5,690 nt of DNA, taken from NCBI GenBank assembly GCA_030615235.1, contig JAUWZR010000173.1, positions 1 to 5,690 on the forward strand, in the 5' to 3' direction. How positions within the stretch are numbered: position 1 is the first letter of the stretch; the number at the start of each line of letters is the position of its first letter. The notes beneath the pieces were generated by a model, which had not been told where the DNA came from, did no database searches, and was given only the letters and a program-made list of their open reading frames with translations. The position numbers and the translations under genes are program-made. This DNA is from Promethearchaeota archaeon (lineage in GTDB: Archaea > Asgardarchaeota > Lokiarchaeia > Sigyniarchaeales > SOKP01). Positions 1-5,690 of the stretch are shown here, piece by piece.

Positions 1-182
1 GATAAATTTTCTAAAGTTAGTTCTTGATCAAGAGAAAATTGAGTTCTTGAATCACCCTCTTGTAACTCCTTCCACTGAAATTCTTCAATAGCATCTAATG
101 CATTATCTAGAAATTCAGAGGCGTATTGCTGATGTTTCCAATAACCAAACTCAAAACCCACTAATTGAGTCCGCTTTCTCAT
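1..182 (-). CDS. GHKL-fold ATP-binding protein (Topo VI-B-like), N-terminal fragment
   Basis: Sixty complete codons are visible from the ATG at 180-182 to the left edge, with no stop; the rest lies outside the window. Residues 23-31 read EFLDNALDA, a textbook N-box (ExxDNxxDA) of the Bergerat/GHKL ATP-binding fold, in which the Glu activates water and the Asn holds the metal. The preceding stretch RKRTQLVGF resembles the segment before the N-box in topoisomerase VI subunit B, so a Topo VI-B-like or related DNA-associated ATPase is more likely than a histidine kinase. The G1 and G2 boxes and any transducer domain cannot be seen. The ATG at 182 is the only ATG, GTG or TTG in this frame, yet the frame stays open back to a stop at 273-275 and the codons just upstream (EISSDEEGRIKQG) look coding. 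The start is therefore uncertain. No Shine-Dalgarno sequence precedes the ATG. This was found by manual reading. Confidence 0.6.
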   Translation of the reverse strand, partial: MRKRTQLVGFEFGYWKHQQYASEFLDNALDAIEEFQWKELQEGDSRTQFSLDQELTLENL

Positions 183-254
183 AAATTGTGCTATTGTTCC
201 TTGCTTTATTCTGCCTTCTTCATCAGAGGAAATTTCAATTACACCTATCCGTAT

Positions 255-267
255 TATATAATATAAA
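255..267 (-). promoter_or_regulatory. Possible TATA box for the GHKL gene
   Basis: On the minus strand this reads TTTATATTATATA, a good archaeal TATA-box match. Transcription starting about 25 bases downstream would begin near 232-236, giving a leader of about 50 bases before the ATG at 182, or a nearly leaderless message if a non-canonical start near 237 is used. The surroundings are very AT-rich, so chance matches are easy. Confidence 0.3.
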
Positions 268-300
268 CTCGATTATCAAATAATTACATAAATGATTCTA

Positions 301-341
301 TAAGTATTACAATTAATATTACACGAATAATCTAATACTTA
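301..341. repeat. Perfect 9-base inverted repeat between coaBC and the GHKL gene
   Basis: TAAGTATTA at 301-309 is the exact reverse complement of TAATACTTA at 333-341, separated by 23 bases. On the minus strand the run of seven T at 341-347 lies just before the stem, not after it. It is therefore not a classical hairpin-then-T terminator, although the T-run itself could end the coaBC transcript. A repeat of this length is expected by chance a few times in sequence this AT-rich, so a role is only suggested by its intergenic position. Confidence 0.3.
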
Positions 342-456
342 AAAAAATCAATCAATTTTACAAAATGTATTTGGTCAATCATTTTGAACAAAAATTGAAT
401 TACTATTTAAATCTTTTCTTTAATCGACAATAATTTTTTAATGAGTAGTAGAAGTT

Positions 457-1734
457 TTAATTTTCTATTGATTGGTAATTATCTAAAGCCACATCAATGA
501 TTTTTGATGCTACATATCTTTTTGTATGCTTTTCGATATGAGTTATGTGTTTTTCTTTATTAATTATGTATACTTCATTATCTTTGTTATTGAAACCTAT
601 GTCTTCGCGACCTACATCGTTAGCAACTATAAGATCTGCTTCGGATTTTAAAAGTCGACTATAAGCACGATCAATTAATTCTGTTCTTGAAACATTTATT
701 TCTGCTTTAAAAGCAATTATGAAAAGTTTGTAGTCTTTTCGTCGTGCTACATTCAATATTTTAGGCGTTAGATGCATAGTAACGTTCAGCTTTTCTACAC
801 TATCTGAGGAAATTTTTCCTTCTGTGAAATCTACTGGCTTATAATCCGATACCGCTGCAGCAGATATAAACATATCGTAATTTGAGTACGAAAGTTCGTC
901 TTTTATTGTTTTAGTGAAATCATCAGCAGATTCCACATGAATGGTATTAATGTAATCAGGTATTTTTACCATGCATTCACCTGCAACTAGCAATACATCA
1001 GCACCTCTAGCAGAAGCCTCCTTAGCAAGTTCGATACCCATCCTTCCCGATGATTTATTGGATAAGTATCGGATTGAATCAATAGCTTCGCGACTAGGAC
1101 CAGCTGTGATTAAAACTTTTTTACCTTCAAGATCTCTTTTAGTAATCAAAAGGTCTATTACCCTATCAATTATATCATCAACCTTTGCAATTTTAGCCTT
1201 TCCTTCAGATAATCGTGGACCTAATACATTTATACCACATTCCTTCAATCTAGCGATATTTCTCTCAATAATAGGATGAAACATACTCGCATGCATAGCT
1301 GGAACTATTACAATTGGTATAGATGATCCAAATGCGGTTGAAACTATTGTGGTAACTGGTGTATCGTCAATTCCATTTGCGATTTTAGAAATCGTGTTTG
1401 CTGTGGCCGGAGAAACTAATATGATATCTGCTTTTCCGAAATGATTTGGTCTTTCACCTGCTAAAAATATATGTTCAACTGCTCCAGTTAACTTAGTTAT
1501 GACGGGATTTCCCGTTGCCCAATGCATTAATGAAGGATTTATTAATTCAGTAGCAGCTTTTGACATTGTAACAATTACTTCAGCGCCTAAACGCATTAAC
1601 TCTCTAGCAATTATAGGCGAATTAATACATGCTACTGAGCCAGTTAAACACATACATATAGTTTTTCCTCTTAATATCGTCCCTTTACTTTCTATAATGT
1701 CTTTTGAGGGGTGTTTCATTAATTCGTTTACCAT
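457..1734 (-). CDS. coaBC: Bifunctional phosphopantothenoylcysteine decarboxylase / phosphopantothenate-cysteine ligase
   Basis: This 425-residue cytosolic enzyme carries out two successive steps of coenzyme A synthesis. The CoaB half joins cysteine to 4'-phosphopantothenate using nucleotide triphosphate, and the CoaC half decarboxylates the product to 4'-phosphopantetheine using FMN. CoaC (about residues 23-195) shows the flavoprotein start GKTICMCLTGSVA, the likely active His88 (VEH), SPATAN at 108-113, Asn120 (KIANGI) and PAMH at 145-148. Bacterial enzymes usually have PAMN and a clamp cysteine; both are replaced here, as I recall for Methanocaldococcus CoaBC. CoaB (about 203-420) shows ITAGPSREAID near 209, SNKSSGRMG at 225, the SAAAVSDYKP dimer-region motif at 291, the candidate lysine K307, AFKAE at 341 and ANDVG...GFNN at 371-383. 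The length is normal and the domains are complete. The start fits because the archaeal leader MVNELMKHPS aligns with homologues from memory. No Shine-Dalgarno is visible. It is divergent from endoQ, and 274 bases separate it from the next minus-strand gene. Confidence 0.96.
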   Translation of the reverse strand: MVNELMKHPSKDIIESKGTILRGKTICMCLTGSVACINSPIIARELMRLGAEVIVTMSKAATELINPSLMHWATGNPVITKLTGAVEHIFLAGERPNHFGKADIILVSPATANTISKIANGIDDTPVTTIVSTAFGSSIPIVIVPAMHASMFHPIIERNIARLKECGINVLGPRLSEGKAKIAKVDDIIDRVIDLLITKRDLEGKKVLITAGPSREAIDSIRYLSNKSSGRMGIELAKEASARGADVLLVAGECMVKIPDYINTIHVESADDFTKTIKDELSYSNYDMFISAAAVSDYKPVDFTEGKISSDSVEKLNVTMHLTPKILNVARRKDYKLFIIAFKAEINVSRTELIDRAYSRLLKSEADLIVANDVGREDIGFNNKDNEVYIINKEKHITHIEKHTKRYVASKIIDVALDNYQSIEN

Positions 1735-1763
1735 GGTTCTGCGATTATTATTAAATTATACTA

Positions 1764-1774
1764 TTATAAAAAAA
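1764..1774 (-). promoter_or_regulatory. Probable TATA box for coaBC
   Basis: On the minus strand this reads TTTTTTTATAA, centred about 35 bases upstream of the coaBC ATG. A start about 25 bases downstream would fall near 1743, giving a leader of about 9 bases. This agrees with the absence of a Shine-Dalgarno sequence in AATCGCAGAACC before the ATG, so the message is probably leaderless or nearly so. Confidence 0.45.
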
Positions 1775-1950
1775 TATGTTTAATTTAAAAATATTGCATT
1801 TCATTGACTCTCTTTGTAAAATTAGAGATTATTTTATCGATTAAGATGTCTGGTAGAAGAGTTTTTAGTTATTTTAAATTCGATTACCAGTTTTTAGTAC
1901 CAAGAATCTGTTATTTATTGCCTTTCAAAAAACTAAACGTGTAAATTAAA

Positions 1951-1964
1951 TATTTTAAATAATA
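1951..1964 (+). promoter_or_regulatory. Possible TATA box for endoQ
   Basis: TATTTTAAATAATA lies about 45 bases upstream of the endoQ ATG at 2002, which would place the transcript start near 1983 with a leader of about 20 bases. Only a weak GAG precedes the ATG, so there is no clear Shine-Dalgarno. The rest of the 1735-2001 divergent region contains no gene I would defend. Confidence 0.3.
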
Positions 1965-2001
1965 TTCATCTCTAAGATCTTTACATTATATTCTGAGTTT
2001 T

Positions 2002-3207
2002 ATGGACAAAATTTGCGACCTTCATATTCACAGTCGATATTCTGGAGGAACTAGCAATCTAATAAATGTACGGAAATTAGCACAAAATTGTAGATTAAAA
2101 GGAATTGATATTGTTGGAACGGGAGATTGCTTCCACCCCCTATGGTTAAAGGAGATAAAACTACATTTAGACGAAGATTCAGTCGGTTTATTCAGTTTTC
2201 CAAGTATACCTCAGGTTAAGTTTGTTCTCCAATCAGAAGTCGAATTGTTATGGAAACAAAATTCTAACCTTAAAAAAGCGCATTTTATCGTAATATTTCC
2301 AAACTCTGATAAGTTAAAAGATGTTTCAGAATTTTTAACTAGTTTCGGCAACATGAATAAAGATGGAAGACCAGTACTAAAGATTTCACCAGAAAAATTC
2401 ATCGTTAGCATGAATTCTTTTGATATAATGATTGAAGTCATCCCAGCTCATATATTTACTCCATTTTATGGTATTCTGGGAAATGGTTTACAATTTGAGT
2501 CGTTAAAGGAAGCGTTAGGTGAAGGATTTAAATTCGTACACGCTGTAGAGACGGGGCTAAGCGCTGATCCTACCATGATAAGAGGTATTTTGGAATTAAA
2601 TAACCTTTCTATAATATCAAACTCTGATAGTCACTCACTAAATTTTAATAGGTTAGGAAGAGAAGCGACTGTTTTAGATTTAAACAGGGTAACTTATCGA
2701 GATATCGTTAAATCAATTAGAGAAAACAGAATCCTAAAAACCTACGAATTTAATCCATCACAAGGTAAGTATTATTACGATGGTCACCGTTCTAGCCGTC
2801 ATTGTTCGAACCATTCGTATTTTTGCAGTCCTAAACGAAGTATTATTTATTGTCCTATATGTGGGAACACTCTGACGAAAGGAGTTTTATCTAGAGTTTA
2901 TGAATTAAAAGACTCAGAGATGCCAATAAATGAAAATTTTCAATACATTATTCCACTACTACATTTAATATCGATTGTTTATGGAGGATCTGAATATTCC
3001 AATAAAAATATATCTTTATATCGAAATATTGTTGAAGCTACTAATGGTGAATTTAACATTTGGGAAAATAACACTGATTTCTATCCAATTTCTTATGAAT
3101 TATCTGAAGCGATTAATAAAATAAAATCAGGAAATTATTGGTTTATCCCCGGTTACGATGGTATATATGGGAAGTTACAGTTAGGGCAAACTATTAACCA
3201 AATTTAA
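2002..3207 (+). CDS. endoQ: Endonuclease Q family protein (PHP domain + zinc finger), repair of deaminated DNA
   Basis: This 401-residue protein matches the EndoQ (TIGR00375) family. The family, characterised in Thermococcales, nicks DNA 5' of uracil, hypoxanthine, xanthine and abasic sites. The PHP metal site is complete: DLHIH at 6-10, GTGD at 39-42, Glu79 in LQSEVEL, His94, IPAHIFTPFYGILG at 147-160, ETGLSADP at 183-190 and SNSDSH at 206-211. LGREA at 218-222 is another family signature. A zinc-finger region follows at about 262-290, with His262, Cys268, His271, Cys275, Cys284 and Cys287 (CPICG) as candidate ligands. The C-terminal family block has a conserved proline-rich-to-helical stretch (about 306-345) and FIPGYDGIYGKLQL at 381-394. 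The length is slightly below the roughly 420 residues I recall for Pyrococcus. The first ATG starts only three codons before the DLHIH motif, so it is a secure start. It is monocistronic, divergent from coaBC and convergent with the DUF885 gene. No PCNA-binding tail is obvious. Confidence 0.9.
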   Translation: MDKICDLHIHSRYSGGTSNLINVRKLAQNCRLKGIDIVGTGDCFHPLWLKEIKLHLDEDSVGLFSFPSIPQVKFVLQSEVELLWKQNSNLKKAHFIVIFPNSDKLKDVSEFLTSFGNMNKDGRPVLKISPEKFIVSMNSFDIMIEVIPAHIFTPFYGILGNGLQFESLKEALGEGFKFVHAVETGLSADPTMIRGILELNNLSIISNSDSHSLNFNRLGREATVLDLNRVTYRDIVKSIRENRILKTYEFNPSQGKYYYDGHRSSRHCSNHSYFCSPKRSIIYCPICGNTLTKGVLSRVYELKDSEMPINENFQYIIPLLHLISIVYGGSEYSNKNISLYRNIVEATNGEFNIWENNTDFYPISYELSEAINKIKSGNYWFIPGYDGIYGKLQLGQTINQI

Positions 3208-3210
3208 CTA

Positions 3211-3233
3211 TTTAATATTAGAATATATTTTTT
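3211..3233 (+). terminator. T-rich terminator-like site after endoQ
   Basis: Just after the endoQ stop, an AT-rich stretch with short complementary arms (ATATT...AATAT, almost no loop) ends in six T at 3228-3233. Archaeal transcription commonly stops at T-tracts without a strong hairpin, so this is a reasonable end for the endoQ message. Confidence 0.35.
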
Positions 3234-3291
3234 AACTACTCATTTTAAAAAAGAAAGGAAAATAGGTGATATTCTTATAATAAATATCTAA

Positions 3292-3321
3292 TTATGGTCC
3301 TGTACCTTCTTCACCAGGCAT
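3292..3321 (-). CDS. Possible micro-ORF MPGEEGTGP
   Basis: ATG to TAA encodes nine residues, MPGEEGTGP. GAGTGAG, about five bases upstream of the ATG, could act as a Shine-Dalgarno sequence. The peptide resembles the first residues of the small Gly-rich DUF5320-type proteins that I recall beginning MPxGDGTGP, in which the sequence continues with more Gly/Pro. Here a stop follows at once and the next codons show no such continuation, so this may be a decayed remnant of such a gene, a tiny leader peptide, or chance. A stop four codons-worth of sequence upstream (TGA GAA AAA ATG) shows it is not the tail of a longer frame. Confidence 0.15.
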   Translation of the reverse strand: MPGEEGTGP

Positions 3322-3579
3322 TTTTTCTCACTCAATTTGTTAATTGAAATGTATTTAACTTCTTCTTAATTTGAAGCTAAAATGGATGATTTATGTTTAA
3401 TTTTTTCAAGCTTATTTCTTAATTTGACAAAATTTATTTAAACTCCTAAAAAATTGAAAAGTGATTAGCATAAGATAACCAACTCGTGCTTTTGGGGATT
3501 TTTAAATATAAATGTTTATCAATGTAGGTCAAAACAATACTAAATACTTTGCATCAAGTTAAGTGTTATACGCTCCAGT

Positions 3580-3608
3580 GAAAAATGAAAAATACTATAA
3601 GAAGTATT
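3580..3608 (-). terminator. Hairpin plus T-rich tail after the DUF885 gene
   Basis: Read on the minus strand, AATACT and AGTATT form a six-base stem around a six-base loop (TCTTAT), followed directly by TTTCATTTTTC. It lies 23 bases past the DUF885 stop codon. The stem is AT-only, so weak, but the order stem then T-rich tail and the position fit an intrinsic-type or T-tract terminator. Confidence 0.45.
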
Positions 3609-3631
3609 CTTCGATGTATAACAATTGAGAC

Positions 3632-4834
3632 TTATATTAAATCCGAAGGTAAAAGTGGATTAATAATCAAATTTTGAAAAGCTTTAACTGAAGGAGGGTC
3701 TCCGTATTTGTATTTTATGAGATTGCTTCCAAGGTTATACATAAAAGCATTTTTTGAATAAACTGGATTAGAGCGTTTTTTAAGTTGATTTTTTATGTTT
3801 TCTTTACTAACAATTTCAAAATTTGTTCCATATCGCATTAATTGGTCGTCGCTATATTTATCAATAAGCGCATGATATGCAAAATTATACCAAAAAAGCG
3901 TTATTTTTCCTTTTACTTTGTTTTGTGCCATCATTATTTCAAGAGAATCTTCGTTTGATGAATCGGAACACAATTCTCGTAAACCAATTTCTACTGCTTC
4001 CCGATTTGAAAAGAGCACATTTACTGCTAAATCTGCGATCCCTTCTGAGAGTATTAATTTAGGGCTATGTAGCAGTAGTATTGAGTGTTCAAATTGATTT
4101 AATTCGCGATATAACCTCTGTTCTTTGACAATAAATTCGGTATGATGTCCGGGGTATCCTTCATGAGCGGCAGCAGTCAAAAATCCGGTCCAATAAATGT
4201 TATAATTCGGATTAATCTCTATTCGGGAGCGGAAATCACCCATATACCAATTATAATAAGCCCATTTTACATCATCATTATTTTTGACTAATTCTAAAAC
4301 AATTCGTTCTTTTTGAGGTAAAAAATTGACAAATAACTCTTTTGTTCGTTCTCTCGTGATGTTGAGAGCTTTTTTAAATAATTCATATACCTTACCCTCA
4401 GGAACAGTACGTTTTACTCTTAAATCGTTCATTCGTTTTCCTAAACTCCCAAGACCACCATACGCTGCGTTAAACTCTTCCTTCAAGTTATCTAATTCAG
4501 ATTCTTTAACTGGTTGTAAGATTACATCATATAATCTAAAAAATTGTTCCTTAATGGAAATCTCGATACCGTTTAGGATTTCGATGGAAGCCTCCATAGC
4601 CCTTAAGTGTTTCTCTAAATATCTCTCGCGTTTTTTATCGTAACCTTGTTTAAACAAATTTTTTTGTAGAGCTTTGCAATCTGTTAATAATTTGTTTGGT
4701 GAAGTTAAAACCTCATTGTCAACGATTTTACGTAATTTTTTAGGACCAATATAAAAATCTATATATCCCTTGATATGTTTGTCTATACGAAGTGCTAAAC
4801 ATAGAAATTTTATTCCAAATTCAGATAATTTCAT
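3632..4834 (-). CDS. DUF885 family protein, putative zinc metallopeptidase
   Basis: This 400-residue protein carries HEGYPGHH at 224-231, the signature of the DUF885 family, whose usual form is HExxPGHH. The two histidines and the glutamate form a gluzincin-like metal site, and SEGIAD at 263-268 probably supplies the third ligand (Glu264), corresponding to EGW/EGI in relatives. Other features of the family are YGGLGSLG at 125-132, the YYNWYMGDFRSRIEINPNY stretch near 193-211, and a helical C-terminus. There is no signal peptide and no membrane segment, so it should be cytosolic. It is shorter than the bacterial secreted forms of 550-600 residues. The substrate is unknown; peptidase activity is inferred from the motif only. 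The start is supported by a GGGTG sequence five bases upstream of the ATG and a TATA box further up. The gene is downstream of an unrecognised minus-strand gene with a gap of 101 bases, and its own promoter suggests separate transcription. Confidence 0.85.
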   Translation of the reverse strand: MKLSEFGIKFLCLALRIDKHIKGYIDFYIGPKKLRKIVDNEVLTSPNKLLTDCKALQKNLFKQGYDKKRERYLEKHLRAMEASIEILNGIEISIKEQFFRLYDVILQPVKESELDNLKEEFNAAYGGLGSLGKRMNDLRVKRTVPEGKVYELFKKALNITRERTKELFVNFLPQKERIVLELVKNNDDVKWAYYNWYMGDFRSRIEINPNYNIYWTGFLTAAAHEGYPGHHTEFIVKEQRLYRELNQFEHSILLLHSPKLILSEGIADLAVNVLFSNREAVEIGLRELCSDSSNEDSLEIMMAQNKVKGKITLFWYNFAYHALIDKYSDDQLMRYGTNFEIVSKENIKNQLKKRSNPVYSKNAFMYNLGSNLIKYKYGDPPSVKAFQNLIINPLLPSDLI

Positions 4835-4839
4835 ACTTA

Positions 4840-4844
4840 CACCC
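4840..4844 (-). promoter_or_regulatory. Ribosome binding site of the DUF885 gene
   Basis: On the minus strand GGGTG lies five bases before the ATG at 4834. It matches part of the archaeal Shine-Dalgarno consensus GGAGGTGA and supports this start codon. It is the clearest Shine-Dalgarno for any complete gene in the window. Confidence 0.45.
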
Positions 4845-4860
4845 AGTAATTTCGTCTTTG

Positions 4861-4870
4861 AGTATATAAA
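4861..4870 (-). promoter_or_regulatory. TATA box of the DUF885 gene
   Basis: The minus strand reads TTTATATACT, a strong archaeal TATA-box match, preceded by an A-rich stretch that could hold a BRE. A start about 25 bases downstream would be near 4840, very close to the ATG. A second AT-rich candidate (about 4876-4885) would give a leader that includes the GGGTG site, and I cannot choose between them. Confidence 0.45.
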
Positions 4871-4920
4871 TTTAATATTTATATAATAATCTAATGCTAA
4901 ATATAATCATCTATTAATCC

Positions 4921-4974
4921 TATGGGAAATTACAGTTAGGACAATTTATTACCCACATTCAACTTCAGATTTAA
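4921..4974 (+). pseudogene. Duplicated remnant of the endoQ 3' end
   Basis: On the plus strand this stretch translates to YGKLQLGQFITHI followed by four extra codons and TAA, whereas intact endoQ ends YGKLQLGQTINQI and TAA. Bases 4921-4959 match 3166-3204 at 33 of 39 positions without gaps, and two of the six differences are synonymous third positions. The endoQ stop TAA is CAA here. Matches such as AACT and ATTTAAT continue a little past the stop if a four-base insertion is allowed. Two codons upstream of the match an in-frame TAA (4915-4917) breaks the frame, so nothing longer is coded. It therefore looks like the leftover end of a second, lost endoQ copy. It overlaps, in antisense, the last codons of the next gene. 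Confidence 0.7.
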
Positions 4975-5690
4975 TTTATTAGCGTAATTGAAAATTTTAT
5001 TAAAAATTTCTTGGTTTATGGTAGTTTTCTTTTCTATTTTTAATATTTCCAATAATTGGTTTCCATAATAGGTTTTTATTAACTCAGAAATCTGATACGA
5101 TGCTTTATCATCCTGAGTATCACGATAAACTTTTGATTGTTCGAATTCTTCCTTTCTTATCTTTAGAATTTCATTCGAGTACTTAACAAAGGGTGTATGT
5201 CGCATTTTTTTAAGATTGAATACAACGGTTGCTCCGATTTCCCTTAGCTTAAGGATATCTTTTATAATCGAATGTATTTTTTTCATTAGTTTTTTTCTAA
5301 ATTCATGTAAGTCACTCTCTTCGTTGAGTAACTCGTGAAATATCTCAGGATAAGGTAAATCTAATCCAGAAAGTTCAGTTGTTAAATTAAATAAGATTAC
5401 AAATTGATTTGCATTTTCTTTCGGGGTTTTTTTTAAAATATCGTAAATGTATCCTTTTTCTTTATTAATAAAACGAAATAAGAATTTTCTAAAAGCTTTC
5501 GCGAATTTCCTGTAATTCGGTATAAACGACCGATTGGTATTATTTAAAACTTTCTCATATGCTTCGAAGGGACTAACTTTTTTCTCGAGAACAGATGAAA
5601 CTAAAGACAAGGGGTAATAGCCTTCGATGAAACTCATCCCCTTTTCTATGCTACTTATAGCATCTTTGAAAGAACATTTGGTTATTATGT
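4936..5690 (-). CDS. Unrecognised helical, Lys-rich protein, 5' end outside window
   Basis: I do not recognise this protein. The stop is at 4936-4938. The first in-window ATG (5637) gives 233 residues, but the frame stays open to the right edge through at least 17 more codons (including KCSFKDAISSIEKG), and the purines before that ATG are too close to be a normal Shine-Dalgarno. I therefore call it partial, with the true start beyond 5690. The protein is rich in Lys, Glu, Ile and Leu, apparently almost all helix, with no signal peptide, membrane segment, cysteine cluster or nucleotide-binding loop. Blocks that look conserved because of their unusual composition are LTTELSGLDLPYPEIFHELL, KMRHTPFVKYSNEIL and YRDTQDDKASYQI. 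The last 12 residues are encoded opposite the endoQ remnant, so the C-terminus may have been changed by that rearrangement. The codon use is like its neighbours, so recent foreign origin is not indicated. Confidence 0.75.
   Translation of the reverse strand, partial: IITKCSFKDAISSIEKGMSFIEGYYPLSLVSSVLEKKVSPFEAYEKVLNNTNRSFIPNYRKFAKAFRKFLFRFINKEKGYIYDILKKTPKENANQFVILFNLTTELSGLDLPYPEIFHELLNEESDLHEFRKKLMKKIHSIIKDILKLREIGATVVFNLKKMRHTPFVKYSNEILKIRKEEFEQSKVYRDTQDDKASYQISELIKTYYGNQLLEILKIEKKTTINQEIFNKIFNYANKLNLKLNVGNKLS

Larger units (their letters stand above)
3208..3631. other. 424-base intergenic region between convergent genes
   Basis: This gap separates the 3' ends of endoQ and the DUF885 gene. 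It holds terminator-like sites near both ends, a nine-codon micro-ORF on the minus strand at 3292-3321, and small inverted repeats such as CAATT/AATTG around 3334-3347. I see no tRNA-like GTTC arm, no CRISPR-like repeats and no open frame of useful length. For converging genes a gap this long is generous, so an unrecognised small RNA or gene remnant is possible, but nothing in the sequence proves one. Confidence 0.5.

Noticed and set aside
971..1279. Plus-strand frame of 102 codons inside coaBC
   Set aside because: It is antisense to the conserved CoaBC coding sequence and its translation resembles no family.
1499..1783. Plus-strand frame of 94 codons overlapping the coaBC start
   Set aside because: It is antisense to conserved CoaC motifs and shows no ribosome binding site or family resemblance.
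1846..1944. A 32-residue plus-strand frame beginning MSGRRVFSYFKFDYQF between coaBC and endoQ
   Set aside because: No Shine-Dalgarno, no recognisable similarity, and the AT-rich composition makes frames of this length common; it also lies in the divergent promoter region.
3334..3347. Small inverted repeat CAATT/AATTG in the intergenic gap
   Set aside because: Five-base AT-rich arms are expected often by chance and no T-tract or gene end is adjacent.
3208..3631. Searched for a tRNA, a CRISPR-like repeat or an insertion sequence end in the long gap
   Set aside because: No T-arm GTTC motif, no regularly spaced repeats and no long terminal inverted repeats were found.
4326..4643. Plus-strand frame of 105 codons inside the DUF885 gene
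   Set aside because: It is a shadow of the minus-strand coding sequence, with no independent support.

Overview
This is an AT-rich window (roughly 30% GC by eye) that reads as archaeal. The evidence is an archaeal-type fused CoaBC, an endonuclease Q (EndoQ) homologue, a Topo VI-B-like GHKL ATPase fragment, TATA-type promoters and short or absent leaders. The low GC, wide AT-rich intergenic regions and mix of families would suit an Asgard (Lokiarchaeia-like) archaeon, but AT-rich methanogens or other archaea cannot be excluded. The lineage is an inference; no rRNA or other marker gene is present.

Layout from left to right. (1) Positions 1-182, minus strand: N-terminal part of a GHKL-fold ATP-binding protein that runs off the left edge. 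(2) 457-1734, minus: complete coaBC for coenzyme A synthesis. (3) 1735-2001: divergent promoter region. (4) 2002-3207, plus: complete EndoQ-family DNA repair nuclease with an N-terminal PHP domain and a C-terminal zinc finger. (5) 3208-3631: a 424-base gap between converging genes, with terminator-like sites at each end and a nine-codon micro-ORF on the minus strand. (6) 3632-4834, minus: DUF885-type putative metallopeptidase. (7) 4921-4974, plus: a short in-frame copy of the 3' end of endoQ. (8) 4936-5690, minus: an unrecognised helical, lysine-rich protein whose 5' end lies beyond the right edge and whose last codons are antisense to the endoQ copy.

The genes do not form one obvious pathway. 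They cover cofactor synthesis (CoaBC), repair of deaminated DNA (EndoQ), proteolysis (DUF885) and an ATPase of the topoisomerase/repair superfamily, with promoters apparently separate for each. No CRISPR array, insertion sequence, tRNA or rRNA is visible. The most unusual observation is the duplicated endoQ tail about 1.7 kb downstream of the intact gene, which points to a past tandem duplication or rearrangement of this locus. I found no convincing new multi-gene system.
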